A DNA stretch of 64,000 bases, taken from positions 496,001 through 560,000 of the forward strand of contig NC_054688.1 in assembly GCF_011074885.1 (NCBI RefSeq), written 5' to 3'. This DNA comes from Brettanomyces bruxellensis. Lineage: Eukaryota; Ascomycota; Pichiomycetes; Pichiales; Pichiaceae. A program made the position numbers and the translations under genes. This document shows, in pieces, positions 19,006 through 31,163 of the stretch (the first letter of the stretch is position 1; each line of letters begins with the position of its first letter). Under the pieces are notes generated by a model. The model was not told where the DNA came from and searched no databases. It saw only the letters and a program-made list of their open reading frames with translations.

Positions 19006-21736
19006 TTAACTCCATGTTTCAGGGCCAAAATAGCCTCTTTCTGGCAAATCAGTCTTCAATGCAGTTTGTCCAGCGTAACCATCGACTCCCTCGGAAACAA
19101 CATTGTTTCCCCACCAACTAATATCAACTGGATGGTACTGAACAGCAAAAAAGACAATAATGGCCGAGAACGCAAGACCTGCATCTAGACCCGCAGAGAG
19201 CACATAATTGTACTTTTCCCACCAGGAAGTCATATGTCTTCTAATATAATACATGAAAACAAATGACAAATACATTCCCCCTGTCTGATAAGCAAGGTTA
19301 AGAGGTGCCCATTCGAGGAATCCAATGGATATCAAAGCGGGATGAATATTCTTAAGTAGGGAAATTGGCTTGAAGATAGTCCAGTCGAGAATGGAATATA
19401 AACCTTGCGAGAACGATTTCTTTGCCTTACTTCTAATAGCACCACCATAATGCTTTAATCCCCACCAAACAAATGCAAGGATAAATCCAACAAGGAAGAG
19501 CCATCTAAGAACTGGATATTGTTGAGAGAATATTCTCTTAGGACCGACGAGACCCCAAATAACGGATGCACTGAAATAAATACGCGAACCGTTGTCACAG
19601 GTAAAGTGTTCTGATTGATCTTCATCACAAATTCCACTGATATTATTGTCCACAAAGTTAACCACTCCGTAACCAACAAAAGATGTAACAATTGTTGACA
19701 AAAGTTGACCCCTGAAAACCGCTCTAGGAGGAATCCTGGCATAATGAGCCATTTTCTGATCGGAAATATAAGTAGAGGCTTGACCATCGATGTTGTATCC
19801 GTATGCTTTAGCAAACATCAAAGATTCGGCACCCGGCGCAGCATAACCAATGATGAGTTCAACCAAAACATTTAGTCCAATACTAACACCCGCAATGGCA
19901 TTCAATAAATTCATAGGAACCAAGAAAACGAGATTGATTCCAAGGACAAAAAAGATAGTCCAAACAGGAGTTTCAAGAGGGTAAACTTTAAGGATGATAA
20001 TGGCGAAAATAAATGAAATGAGAACAATGATGTAAAACCACCAGTTTGGAACCTCAGGATATCTCCTCATTGCACGAGTGAAAGGGTCATCAAATCCATC
20101 ATAAACGGATCCCTTTTCCAAGAAAATGTCGGCTAAATGAAGGAAGAATCCTTTAACATCGCCATGAACTAGAGCTGAACCAGCAGCCTTAGTTTCATTA
20201 ACAATATTCATAATTGCATCTTTTATAAGTTTCCAGATATCACCACAGGCTTTGATAATAATTCTCCACTGATCCAAAATAACATAAAAGAACATCAAAG
20301 GATATGTTAAAAAGAATGCACCATAAACGACAAGATTAGCGGCAGTATAGAAAGGAGGGGAGTAGTTTTTATATTTATTTTCGTCCAACTTACTGCCAGT
20401 CATAACCATTGACACATTGTAACTTGCACCGGTATTGTCGTACAAACCGGAGGAATTAATTGGTAGATAAGCTGTTGACTTCGTGTTTGTGTAATATACA
20501 GCCAAAATAATTAGGCCTGAGATAAACGTGCCAAGATATTGTTGAGAATACGAAAAAAAATGGAACTGCCAATGGCTTGAAGTATCCAACTATATTCCAA
20601 TCGAACGAAGTTATTGGATTATATGCAAGACCATAATCAACTCCAGTAACTGTTGCCAAGTTAAAGTTATCGGGCTTGATCCAGGTGATCCATGAGAAAT
20701 AACTGAGGGCTTCGAATATGAAGCCTGGGAACCAGTAATAGCAAAAGCTTGCGGTGAAAACAATGAAGAAAAATGTATAGCGAGAAATACTCCAACCATG
20801 CGTTTTACTTCTAGCATCAGGAACCAACAATGCTCTGTTCAAAGCAAGAGTTGGAAGCTGTGTAGGCCAAATGGCTTCGATTGGGAAAACGACGAATCTT
20901 CTCAAAATACCCGCAAAGCCAAGACCCATACATTGAGTGGATAATATCAATAGAATGCAATATCCGGCAGTCAACCAATTATCGTGAAAGAAGACTTGCT
21001 GTGTTTGAATATTCCAGAACACGTAGACCGATGTAAGAGAAACATCGAAGATAATGGTTGCAAACATCTGCTCCTTATAATTCCAAGGACCAGGATTCAA
21101 TTCAATACGATGACCGCGAAAATTGAAACCCCAGTTAGGGATAATTGTTTCCCACGCTTTACCACAAGGATAAAGCAAAGTTTGACAAACAGGAGAAGTA
21201 ATGGTGATATTAGGATAACGGGAGTTGAAGAAGGAGTTAATGAATTGACCGATGACTGCCCAGATCAAACCAAGGATGTATGCCCTAATAGTTTCGCATG
21301 GTGTGTTGATGTCATCATTAGGGCTGGTAACAGCACGAACCTCGGCATATGGTGAGAAGTATTTTATAATGGCTGCTTCAGCTTTAACTTCAAACTCGTA
21401 CTCTCCCTCAGGGAAATTTTGAGGACCTTCCAAGAGATCAGCAATTAACTTCCGGGAGGCCTCAGGGAAGTTCAAATCATCAGTATGTTCAAGTTGTGTA
21501 TCCTTTAAAATTTGAATTGACTCCTCTATTTCCATACACTTGATTTTATCAAGAACAAACTGGACATCTGCAGAATCCATGTCATTACTTTTCGCATTGG
21601 TCTTTCTACCCATACGTTCGTATATTCGTTTATAATGGTCTTCATCCAAATCTTCCACATCGTAGAGTTTTTTCTTTTCCTCCTTACTGAGATCCGCAGA
21701 TCCAGCAGAGTCGCAATCTTGAGGTGGCTTTGTCAT
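19006..21736 (-). pseudogene. OPT oligopeptide transporter, copy 1 (one-base frameshift)
   Basis: Two overlapping frames, 21736 to about 20560 and 20589 to 19006, together match the intact neighbour (copy 2) along its length. They are split where this copy has eight A residues (20553-20560) and copy 2 has seven bases (AGAAAAA). The extra A ends the first frame after 426 residues, 49 codons beyond the break. The body is nearly identical to copy 2, but the first 75 residues differ. Unbroken, it would be a proton-coupled oligopeptide transporter with about 14 membrane segments and the OPT signature NPGPWNYKEQ. It may be a true pseudogene or a homopolymer error in the assembly. The otherwise intact frame favours a recent break or an error. 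Confidence 0.85.
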
Positions 21737-24700
21737 GTGGAATTGAAATTTGCTTAACTAATTTAAGGTATTTATTTTTTCCTCTAAAAATTCTCTATTA
21801 CACTAAATGTTGGGATACATTAGATGTTTTTACATTTTAAAGCAGGAGGATTCCACTACTTTTATATATTAATTAAGAAATGTAGAATAATTATTAAAAG
21901 CATCTCCTATTACTAAAGTTTCATTCAAAAAAATGGATTGATCATAAGGGTTTAATCCACAGTTTGATTTCAAATTCTTATCGTAAGTTAAAATCCTCAC
22001 GAGTAGACGGCTGCGAAATAATATTTCGCTTTACTCTCTACTGCATGAAAATCTTTATTCTCTTTTTATTTTAGTTCTCGGAAAAAGCAGGATACATTGT
22101 TTCACAGAAGGGCAGATTTATTTAATACAAAATGTGAACTATCCACAGTTTTCATTAATTTGTAGTGGAAACACAAACTAAATTACCATTTATAAGGGCT
22201 TAAATACTCAAAAAAAAGCCTGACTTAAAATACATTTATCGGTACATTGGATGCTATGAAAATGTTATATGTAAGCCTTACAGTTTTGAGCTGCTGCTGC
22301 TATCAGACTTAGATTTGTTATCTACGATGGTCTTTATCGTTCTTTATTAATACATCCAATCTAAGAATTATGTATGCTTCGCGTATTTTTTATTCATATT
22401 TTCGGCATCTGTGGTATCTGTGGCAATCTTCTGGGTAGAGAACAATAAAATTCCACAATTTAATTGTACAGGAAAAAAGTGTCCCCGTCGAATGTTAGAA
22501 CCTTTGGTTTCCCTACTCAAAAATAATTGGTTAAGGTATCAGATGTGCGGCGGAATTTGTGCCGAAAGGAGCCAGTAATAGTGATTTTATTGCTGCAATT
22601 GTTTGCAAAGTGCACAACTACTTTATAAAGTGTTTGACGCTTAGCCATTATAATTAAGAAAAAGTACGGCATCTAAGAAAAAGATATCGGTAGCGGCTTA
22701 CCTTAATCTTTAAAGTAATTATCTAATAAAATTTATGGATAGATCCAGGCTATTTGTAACAAATACTCTTTGTTTAATGTAAACCAACGGCATGAACAGC
22801 TAACTTTTAAAATGTGCGGATGGAGAAATATTCCGATCTAACTGGAGGATCAGTATTACAATATTTTTAGTGACTTCTAGCAATTATGTTTCCTGACAAA
22901 CATTTAATGTTATATTTTTTGACTCGTAAAAGATAATACAAGTTATATCCATAATTATTAAGAGAGGTTTATTGACGACAACACAAGCACAAAGAAAATT
23001 CTACGTAGCTCTTATGATATTTTGCTGATGTGGTTATTGTTTAGCACTATTTGATAAGTGGCGGCCGTAAAAAAAAAAGACGCCAAGTAAATAAATATAC
23101 ATGCATTGCCGCCGACGCCGAAACAGGTGCTTGGCAATAGAACTCAGTTCTTATAACATAAAAATAAAAAGGGGCGGGCGGCCTAAAAAGCTAATGATAA
23201 TTTCATATTTTGGAATAGTCGATTAAAATATTTGCTCTTTTCTTGTTGCAAAAGCACTACTGATTACTTTACAGAAGTATTACTGTTCATCTATCTGTTA
23301 CTTCTTAAAGTTGAAAGGATGCATATTATGATCTTCCTATCATTCATAAACTTGAACTTAATCTAACTATTTTCCGTAACAAATTACTGCTTGTAATATT
23401 TAACTTATCGGCTTTAAAAATGATAAATGACAGAGGAAATACTTAGATACCTCTTATCTTTATGCGTGAGATATTTCTGGGCTTAATTTTACGCTCAATA
23501 TTTATTATAATATTTAATGAACTAAGTAGATGATTCCTTTATTTTTTATTTCGTGGTATTCAAAAGATATTGGTCATAACTGCATTGTTCCTGTTGTTAG
23601 TGTGCGCTAATGTTTGGTTGAGTTACATAATCAGGAATACCAATTCGATAAACGGATGTGAAAGTGATTTGTAAAGTTGTGGTCTTTAAAAAGGATTGAA
23701 GAGGAAAGCAAAAAAGTTCTGTTAAACGAACAAGTGGCCGAGGAAAGGTAATTCCCATTGGCTGATTTTATGGCTAATAAGTAATCAAACAATAAAAAAA
23801 TAAAGAAACTCATGAAACCGAATGTTGTAAATTTGTTTACCACCTGTGCGGATGAAATAGGCAGGATGTAAATGGTCATCTGGAATAATGAAAGTTAACC
23901 AAGTTAAGCTAGTTATTAAGGGACCAACGTACTAATATTATTTCTACCACATAGCTTTAGTATTAGCTGCTTATTTACGTAATCAGGATATAAAGGTAGT
24001 TTTCAATGAATCTCTGACAATAGCAGTTTCAACACTATCGTAAAAAAGTAGGTATTAAACTTGAAACTAATTATCAAGATTAGAAGTAAAATACAGACAT
24101 CAGATTATAGGGGTACAAGTACAATGATAGGATACCATCAATGCATATGTCTAAAAGGAAAATAATGGGCATACAGGCTTCAACTTCAGTAATAAGTAAT
24201 AAAATGTATATATATATACTGCTTTTTTGAATTTTGAGGCTATGCGGAATGTGACATGATTTATGTCAACAAAGGATTCAAACTTTAGAATACTTGTGAA
24301 TTTCTTGGTGCATGACCCACATGCACCTCGGAAAAAGCTATATTCGCGCGGCATTTCAGAAAAAATGATGCAGAGCGCGGTATAAATTATGAAAATCGCG
24401 CAAACATTTATGCAGGTCACGCAAGCGTGTTGAAATACATCATATCCCCATTTATAAAACAAAATTTCTAACGGCTACGCAAAATTTTACACGGCCTCCG
24501 ACTTCTCGGTATATTTCATCTATTATTAAATTGTCAGTATGAAACGAAACGTCGAAATATGCCGCGAAATTCATCTTGGATACTATTTTGACATTATCTG
24601 CAGTTAATAACATATTTTGTCTAAATTTAAATATTTCAAGACCACATCGATTCTATTTTGTGCTCTTAATTTTATTCAGTATTTATTTTGATTATACTAT

Positions 24701-25316
24701 AGTTGTCACATAACAACGTTGGACAATGATTGTACTTTAATACCATTCATATTTTTGAATAAAGTGTGGTGAGCGTTCTTAGCCTTAAAATGACACCTTA
24801 AGTATTGTAGTTGAGTTGAGTTTTACTTTAGAGTTGAAAGAATTACATCATTCTTTATATTTAACTTAAATTTTTACCTTTAAAATATAAAATGAAGTAG
24901 TAATAATAATAATAATATAATTTATTGGGTAAGTTTCAGAAAAGACTTGCGAATTGCAAAAAACAAAAAATTTGCACAGAGGTAGTGTAGTGGTCAAAAA
25001 CAGTGATTAAAAAGCCGAACTTTAAAGTCTTGGCAACCAGATATAGAGTTCCGGTTAGGAAAATATAAAATTCAAAAAATGATGTGAACCCTCTTGTCTA
25101 AAATCTTACAATAAAATAGACTTATGAATTAACTAGCACACCTTTTAAGAGTAAATATAAACTTATTTAAAGTAATAAAATTATAATAGTAACGCATCGC
25201 TGCAAGGAAAATGTCTGCTGTTTCTCCACCCTCTACAGATTTTGACAGCAAAAAAAGTTTTTGGTGCATACATACCAAAACACCTATGTAAAGATGCACC
25301 CATACTACGTAAATCT
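21737..25316. other. 3.6-kb gene-free AT-rich region between the tandem transporters
   Basis: No frame here has protein-like composition, and the longest (about 100 codons near 24151-24462) has no recognisable domain. The right part holds the 3' flank of OPT copy 2, and the left end is the promoter of copy 1. A degenerate tRNA-like stretch lies near 24980-25060. GC-richer islands occur near 22540 and 23110. It may contain decayed genes that I cannot identify. Confidence 0.45.
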
Positions 25317-28055
25317 TTAACTCCATGTTTCGGGGCCAAAATAACCTCTTTCTGGCAAATCGGTCTTCAATGCAGTTTGTCCAGCGTAACCATCGACTCC
25401 CTCGGAAACAACATTGTTTCCCCACCAACTAATATCAACTGGATGGTACTGAACAGCAAAAAAGACAATAATGGCTGAGAAAGCGAGACCTGCATTTAAA
25501 CCAGCGGAAAGCACATAATTGTATTTTTCCCACCAGGAAGTCATATGTCTTCGAATATAATACATGAAAACAAATGACAAATACATTCCCCCCGTCTGAT
25601 AAGCAAGGTTAAGAGGTGCCCATTCGAGGAATCCAATGGATATCAAAGCAGGATGAATATTCTTAAGTAGGGAAATTGGCTTGAAGATAGTCCAGTCGAG
25701 AATGGAATACAAACCTTGTGAGAACGATTTCTTTGCCTTACTTCTAATAGCACCACCATAATGTTTTAATCCCCACCAAACAAATGCAAGGATAAATCCA
25801 ACAAGGAAGAGCCATCTAAGAACTGGATATTGTTGAGAGAATATTCTCTTAGGACCGACGAGACCCCAAATAACGGATGCACTGAAGTAAATACGCGAAC
25901 CATTGTCGCAGGTAAAGTGTTCTGATTGATCTTCATCACAAATTCCACTGATATTATTGTCCACAAAGTTAACCACCCCGTATGCAACAAATGAAGTTAT
26001 AATTGTGGACAAAAGTTGACCTCTGAAAACTGCTCTAGGAGGAATCCTGGCGTAATGAGCCATTTTCTGATCGGAAATATAAGTAGAGGCTTGACCATCG
26101 ATGTTGTATCCGTATGCTTTAGCAAACATCAAAGATTCGGCACCCGGCGCAGCATAACCAATGATAAGTTCAACCAAAACATTTAGTCCAACACTAACAC
26201 CCGCAATGGCATTCAATAAATTCATAGGAATCAAGAAAACGAGATTGATTCCAAGGACAAAAAAGATAGTCCAAACAGGAGTTTCAAGAGGGTAAACTTC
26301 AAGGATGATAATGGCGAAAATAAATGAAATGAGAACAATGATGTAAAACCACCAGTTTGGAACCTCAGGATATCTCCTCATCGCGCGAGTGAAAGGGTCA
26401 TCAAATCCATCATAAACGGATCCCTTTTCCAAGAAAATACCGGCTAAATGAAGGAAGAATCCTTTAATATCGCCATGAACTAGAGCTGAACCAGCAGCCT
26501 TAGTTTCATTAACAATATTCATAATTGCATCTTTTATAAGTTTCCAGATATCACCACAGGCTTTGATAATAATTCTCCACTGATCCAAAATAACATAAAA
26601 GAACATCAAAGGATATGTTAAAAAGAACGCACCATAAACAACAAGATTAGCGGCAGAATAGAAAGGAGGGGAGTAGTTTTTGTATTTATTTTCGTCCAAC
26701 TTACTGTCAGTCATAACCATTGACACATTGTAACTTGCACCAGTATTGTCATAAATACCGGAGGAATTAATTGGGAGATAAGCTGTATATTTTGTATTTG
26801 TGTAATACACGGCAAGAATAACCAATCCAGAAATAAATGTGCCGAGATATTGTTGAGAATACGAGAAAAATGGAACTGCCAATGGACTGAAGTATCCAAC
26901 TATATTCCAATCAAACGAAGTTATTGGATTATATGCAAGACCATAATCAACTCCAGTAACTGTTGCCAAGTTAAAGTTATCGGGCTTGATCCAGGTGATC
27001 CATGAGAAATAACTGAGGGCTTCGAATATGAAGCCTGGGAACCAGTAATAGCAAAAGCTTGCGGTGAAAACAATGAAGAAAAATGTATAGCGAGAAATAC
27101 TCCAACCATGCGTTTTACTTCTAGCATCGGGAACCAACAATGCTCTGTTCAAAGCAAGAGTTGGAAGCTGTGTAGGCCAAATAGCTTCGATTGGGAAAAC
27201 GACGAATCTTCTCAAAATACCCGCAAAGCCAAGACCCATACATTGAGTGGATAATATCAATAGAATGCAATATCCGGCGGTCAACCAATTATCGTGAAAA
27301 AAGACTTGCTGTGTTTGAATATTACTGAATGCATAAACCGATGTAAGAGAAACATCGAAGATAATGGTTGCAAACATCTGCTCCTTATAATTCCAAGGAC
27401 CAGGATTCAATTCAATACGATGACCGCGAAAATTGAAACCCCAGTTAGGGATAATTGTTTCCCACGCTTTACCACAAGGATAAAGCAAAGTTTGACAAAC
27501 AGGAGAAGTAATGGTGATATTAGGATAACGGGAGTTGAAGAAGGAGTTAATGAATTGACCGATGACTGCCCAGATCAAACCAAGGATGTATGCCCTAATA
27601 GTTTCGCATGGTGTGTTGATGTCATCATTAGGGCTGGTAACAGCACGAACCTCGGCATATGGTGAGAAGTATTTTATAATGGCTGCTTCAGATTTAACTT
27701 CAAACTCGTACTCTCCCTCAGGAAAATTTTGTGGACCTTCCAAGAGATCAGCAATTAATTTCCGGGAGGCCTCAGGGAAGTTCAAATCATCAGTATGTTC
27801 AAGTTGTGTATCCTTTAAAATTTGGATTGACTCCTCTATTTCCATACACTTGATTTTATTGAGAACAAACTGGACATCTGCGGAATCCATATCATTATTA
27901 GAGCCGGACTTGGAATTTCTTCCCATACGCTCATAAATGCGCTGATAATGATCCTCGTTCGTCTCCTCAACTGAGGTGAAGCCTTTCTTCTTCTCTTCAA
28001 AATTTTCTGGTGATGCGGTGTCTGAAGACACCGAATCTTGAATTTCTTTTTCCAT
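25317..28055 (-). CDS. OPT-family oligopeptide transporter, copy 2 (intact)
   Basis: The 912-residue protein is a complete OPT-family transporter. It has a polar N-terminus of about 150 residues containing DMDSADVQFVL, the first membrane helix near SPNDDINTPCETIRAYILG, the family signature NPGPWNYKEQ (about 217-226) and some 14 hydrophobic segments. It ends with a short conserved tail (ERGYFGPETWS). The sequence style is closer to yeast Opt2 than Opt1. Family members import tetra/pentapeptides or glutathione with protons. Opt2 also affects lipid asymmetry and vacuoles, so the substrate is open. The tandem copy to the left is near identical in the body. The ATG at 28053-28055 precedes an acidic N-terminus unlike that of copy 1. 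Confidence 0.9.
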   Translation of the reverse strand: MEKEIQDSVSSDTASPENFEEKKKGFTSVEETNEDHYQRIYERMGRNSKSGSNNDMDSADVQFVLNKIKCMEIEESIQILKDTQLEHTDDLNFPEASRKLIADLLEGPQNFPEGEYEFEVKSEAAIIKYFSPYAEVRAVTSPNDDINTPCETIRAYILGLIWAVIGQFINSFFNSRYPNITITSPVCQTLLYPCGKAWETIIPNWGFNFRGHRIELNPGPWNYKEQMFATIIFDVSLTSVYAFSNIQTQQVFFHDNWLTAGYCILLILSTQCMGLGFAGILRRFVVFPIEAIWPTQLPTLALNRALLVPDARSKTHGWSISRYTFFFIVFTASFCYYWFPGFIFEALSYFSWITWIKPDNFNLATVTGVDYGLAYNPITSFDWNIVGYFSPLAVPFFSYSQQYLGTFISGLVILAVYYTNTKYTAYLPINSSGIYDNTGASYNVSMVMTDSKLDENKYKNYSPPFYSAANLVVYGAFFLTYPLMFFYVILDQWRIIIKACGDIWKLIKDAIMNIVNETKAAGSALVHGDIKGFFLHLAGIFLEKGSVYDGFDDPFTRAMRRYPEVPNWWFYIIVLISFIFAIIILEVYPLETPVWTIFFVLGINLVFLIPMNLLNAIAGVSVGLNVLVELIIGYAAPGAESLMFAKAYGYNIDGQASTYISDQKMAHYARIPPRAVFRGQLLSTIITSFVAYGVVNFVDNNISGICDEDQSEHFTCDNGSRIYFSASVIWGLVGPKRIFSQQYPVLRWLFLVGFILAFVWWGLKHYGGAIRSKAKKSFSQGLYSILDWTIFKPISLLKNIHPALISIGFLEWAPLNLAYQTGGMYLSFVFMYYIRRHMTSWWEKYNYVLSAGLNAGLAFSAIIVFFAVQYHPVDISWWGNNVVSEGVDGYAGQTALKTDLPERGYFGPETWS

Positions 28056-29490
28056 TCCTTAAGTTTTTACGCCAAACGGCTTCGGTAGTGCCTATTGTAG
28101 AAAATATTATAAAGAAATTCTTTATAATACGTAACGATAGAAGTTGTAATGAGGAGTGTGCTGAAACAGAAAGGAAATAGGAATCAGCAGCCCAAAACCA
28201 TAATTTCTCATATTAATGCCCCAAAGATACGCATATAATACATTTATATATTATGATGTTCTTCAAAGTCCACGAAAAATAGATCGCGGAAATGAACAAA
28301 GAAAACTTCGAGCCATTGAAAACAGAAATAAATGCATTTAAGCCATCTCAATCTCATCCTTCCAAGTATACGGCTGTCCACCTTGATTTATTAGTTCTTG
28401 CTCTAAGGCATTGTTTTTTCCGAGTCGAGTGCGCAATATTTGGGGGTGCGGGTAAAGGGAATTTGGTCTACTTCAAGGAATATCTCAGTTCTTTTCATTA
28501 CTTCAAAAGTATGGCTTTTTTTTGAACAATCAGTTTCAAATTCTTAATTTTTGTCTCCTGCCTTTTCTGTTTGTTTAGGGGACTGATTATCAGGATGCCA
28601 CCAAGATTATCAGATAAAATTAAGGTGAATCATAACTTTATCTGTGGGTAAATGTTTACTTTCGACAAGCTCTTTTGAAATGGCAATGGGCCAAATTAAT
28701 CATACCATTGACGCAATGTTTCAGTAACAAATACTTTTTGGGCCTTAGTTATATGAAAAATTTCAGAACCAAGTGGAAAAGGAGCCAGCGGCTTTCCTGT
28801 ACCCATACCCATCGAGGAATAAATATGACAATGGCCAAGTTTAATTCGCTGTTGCGCAATCGGAACTTCTGAACAAGAAGCGAGCTAAAGATATGTTGTG
28901 GCTACGAAAGCGGAACATTTTTTGATTCCGCGTGGGTATACGGCTTTAATACAATCACAAAAAAAGTATTTTAAGAAACACAGTTATCAATCACATGTCA
29001 ATGATCTTCAAACATGCTATCGTGAGCTCGACGTATTCAAATGGTTAGTTAATCCAATTGAATGAGGTGTTGGGAAGTCATGTATAATATCCAAACTGAG
29101 CTTTTTGAGCATTAATCGATGTAAGGAGTTGAGTTGTAGAAATACATGTTATGTATTAATTACGAAAACGAAAAATAAGATTAGCGGATGTGATAGACCA
29201 TTTCGCGCTCCATTTATTTTCTGTATTATTTCTCGGCGGTTTTACGTCATTGTTTAAATTCTTCTTTTTGACGATCAACATTCCCAATACATCTAATATA
29301 TCGGAACACTGAATTACATGGTGGGTCACACGTCTTAACCACAGTTATCTACTCCAAAAATTTCCCCGCAATAAATGTCTTATAAATAAAATATGTACGG
29401 TATGATAAATTCCGACAGCATATATGAATTCGATTAGTCATTACCGCCGTAACTGTTATTAATTGTCAAGTATACGTTAGTCCTCAGAAA
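28056..29490. other. Intergenic region, OPT copy 2 promoter to EHT-like 3' flank
   Basis: About 1.4 kb. The left part is the promoter of OPT copy 2. The centre contains protein-like stretches at 28595-28925, described separately. A 77-codon frame at 28292-28525 has an ATG and mixed composition, but no support. The right part is AT-rich with no gene. Confidence 0.4.
28595..28925 (+). pseudogene. Possible remnant of a small spliced gene
   Basis: ATG at 28595 opens ten codons (MPPRLSDKIK) followed by GTGAAT. After a candidate 3' site (ATTTCAG, ending 28766), a frame continues with protein-like sequence (NQVEKEPAAFLYPYPSRNKY), meets a TAA at 28842-28844 and resumes in the same frame (AVAQSELLNKKRAKDM) to a TGA at 28923-28925. 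The splice signals are weak: GTGAAT at the donor and CAGTAAC at 28722-28728 as branch point. A decayed small gene or a gene with one wrong base would both fit. The product is not recognised. Confidence 0.25.
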
Positions 29491-31065
29491 TCAGCTCTTG
29501 AATGTCTTCATCACCAATTTTCCCTCAGAAATTGGAATGTCCGCTGGAAGGCTATGCTTATCCACTTGAATATTGCCAGCACTACAATTGTATACCTCAC
29601 TGTAAAGCTCTGCCATAAGTTGTGAAACTGGTTCTGTATACCATCTCACGTTATTTGGCTTGAACCAACCAAGATGACCTCCATGGGTAGTTGTGATCAT
29701 AGTAATATACGGATTGAAACTTGCTCTTTCAACTGGTAGTGCCCCGACATCAAAACCACCAGCTACCGGGTCATCCTCAGAGTTTATATTCAAAAGCGGT
29801 GTTCGAATGTTATTCATACGTATTATCGGTGATGCATAGCAGTAATACTCATCAGCACAACTAAATCCAAACATTTTACTGGTGAAATTGTCATCAAAAT
29901 GGGATAAACGATCCATCTTTCTGATATTCTCTCTTGAATAGCTCTTCTTGAATTCCCTGGATAAGGATAATTCATCTTTCTGGTTGGCTATTAATTCCAG
30001 CAGATTTTTTGTCATACGTGGACTATACAAGTTACCCGAAAGGAAGTGAGATTCCAATCGGTTTGATGAGGCACGCAAATCCCAGATGCACGCAAGGGTA
30101 ACGGCGAAATCAATCCCTGACTTGTCCCCTTCCTGGGCTAGATAATTTGTTAATATTATAGAACCCATTGAAAATCCAACAGCAAAAATAGGGCGGCCAG
30201 GGTATCTCTGTCTTAGAACTTTCACAGCTTCCCTAACATCTTCAGTCCATAATGCGCAAAATAAAGAAGGTGTTGTAATATTCACACCACCGCAACCTCT
30301 AGCGTTAAGCACAAAACAATCGAAGTGCTCCTTGTTGAATAATGGATTCATTAAGCACCGGCAATATGGCTCTGCCGAAGACCCTGATAATCCATGAAGT
30401 GCAAGTACAATAGGTCGTTTACTTTGTTGTCCATCCTGTTCTAAAAGTTCTTTCTTTGTGAAATATCTCGTCGATTTTCCAAGATACAATTTCTTCTGTC
30501 CTTCTGGAATATCACAAGACTCCGGCTTGGCACTTCGGAACTTTGCTGAACTGATAACCTGATCAAGTGCTGCTGAACCTCCATCCCGCATCCTGAGAAT
30601 TTGTCTCCCAAAATACAATTGATCACGAGAATGAAATGTCCTCACACCGGCATACATGGTTTGAAGATCTCCTGTGAAAAGAAATGGGTTCAACAAACAT
30701 ATCGCTTGATCTCGGAGTGTTGGTATTTTCTTCCCAATAAGTTCCTTTAAAGTAAATGAATTCTTCCCATCATTCCCAACAAATTTTATAGGATTTCTTG
30801 GTTCAAAATAATGCACCCTGTTAATAATGCCTCCGTGTGCCATTAGAATTAGAAACAGGCACACAACAGAACCATATATTTGCAAATAATGTGTTTGGAA
30901 AGCCTGTTTTAGGTAACTTCCAAATTCCTTCTGGTATTTTGGTGGGGATTTGATAAGTTGCTCAATGAGAGCAGTACTATCTCTTTTCGTATTTGATGCC
31001 ATAGCAAAAACCTCAGGACCAACTCCGAAAACCAAAAACACAATGGGAATATTTATTATCCTCAT
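29491..31065 (-). CDS. Alpha/beta hydrolase of the Eht1/Eeb1/Mgl2 family (medium-chain acyltransferase/esterase)
   Basis: The 524-residue product is an AB-hydrolase-4 protein. The nucleophile elbow GFSMGS puts Ser at 299, the acid is in SEDDPVAGG (about D431/D432), and the histidine is in THGGHLGW (about H464). LHGLSGSSAEPY is the oxyanion region. The blocks match yeast Eht1, Eeb1 and Mgl2 (about 450 aa), which make or hydrolyse medium-chain ethyl esters and monoacylglycerols on lipid droplets and mitochondria. It is longer at the N-terminus, with a hydrophobic segment near residues 63-78. A second ATG (codon 22) could be the real start. The first ATG lies only 99 bp from a tRNA gene and about 207 bp from a Ty3-type element, so its promoter is unusually crowded. 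Confidence 0.8.
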   Translation of the reverse strand: MRIINIPIVFLVFGVGPEVFAMASNTKRDSTALIEQLIKSPPKYQKEFGSYLKQAFQTHYLQIYGSVVCLFLILMAHGGIINRVHYFEPRNPIKFVGNDGKNSFTLKELIGKKIPTLRDQAICLLNPFLFTGDLQTMYAGVRTFHSRDQLYFGRQILRMRDGGSAALDQVISSAKFRSAKPESCDIPEGQKKLYLGKSTRYFTKKELLEQDGQQSKRPIVLALHGLSGSSAEPYCRCLMNPLFNKEHFDCFVLNARGCGGVNITTPSLFCALWTEDVREAVKVLRQRYPGRPIFAVGFSMGSIILTNYLAQEGDKSGIDFAVTLACIWDLRASSNRLESHFLSGNLYSPRMTKNLLELIANQKDELSLSREFKKSYSRENIRKMDRLSHFDDNFTSKMFGFSCADEYYCYASPIIRMNNIRTPLLNINSEDDPVAGGFDVGALPVERASFNPYITMITTTHGGHLGWFKPNNVRWYTEPVSQLMAELYSEVYNCSAGNIQVDKHSLPADIPISEGKLVMKTFKS

Positions 31066-31146
31066 GTTGTGCTGAAATATTCAACTAGATTTCGTTTAGC
31101 ATCGCACGCAAACATATGGATTATACGTGACATCATAAAAATTATT

Positions 31147-31153
31147 AAAAAAA
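31147..31153 (-). terminator. Pol III terminator of tRNA-Lys
   Basis: A T7 run on the minus strand begins 11 nt after the 3' end of the tRNA gene, a normal Pol III termination signal. It lies within the leader or promoter of the downstream Eht1-like gene. Confidence 0.75.
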
Positions 31154-31163
31154 TAAGAGTAAA

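Noticed and set aside
24980..25060. tRNA-like stretch with an A-box-like TAGTGTAGTGG and a weak B-box-like GAGTTCCGG
   Set aside because: The B box lacks the GTTCRA core, the anticodon stem would have an 11-nt loop and there is no acceptor pairing. At most a tRNA relic.
28292..28525. 77-codon plus frame upstream of OPT copy 2
   Set aside because: It has an ATG and mixed composition, but no conserved motif and no good splice path to the stretch at 28595. Kept only as a note.
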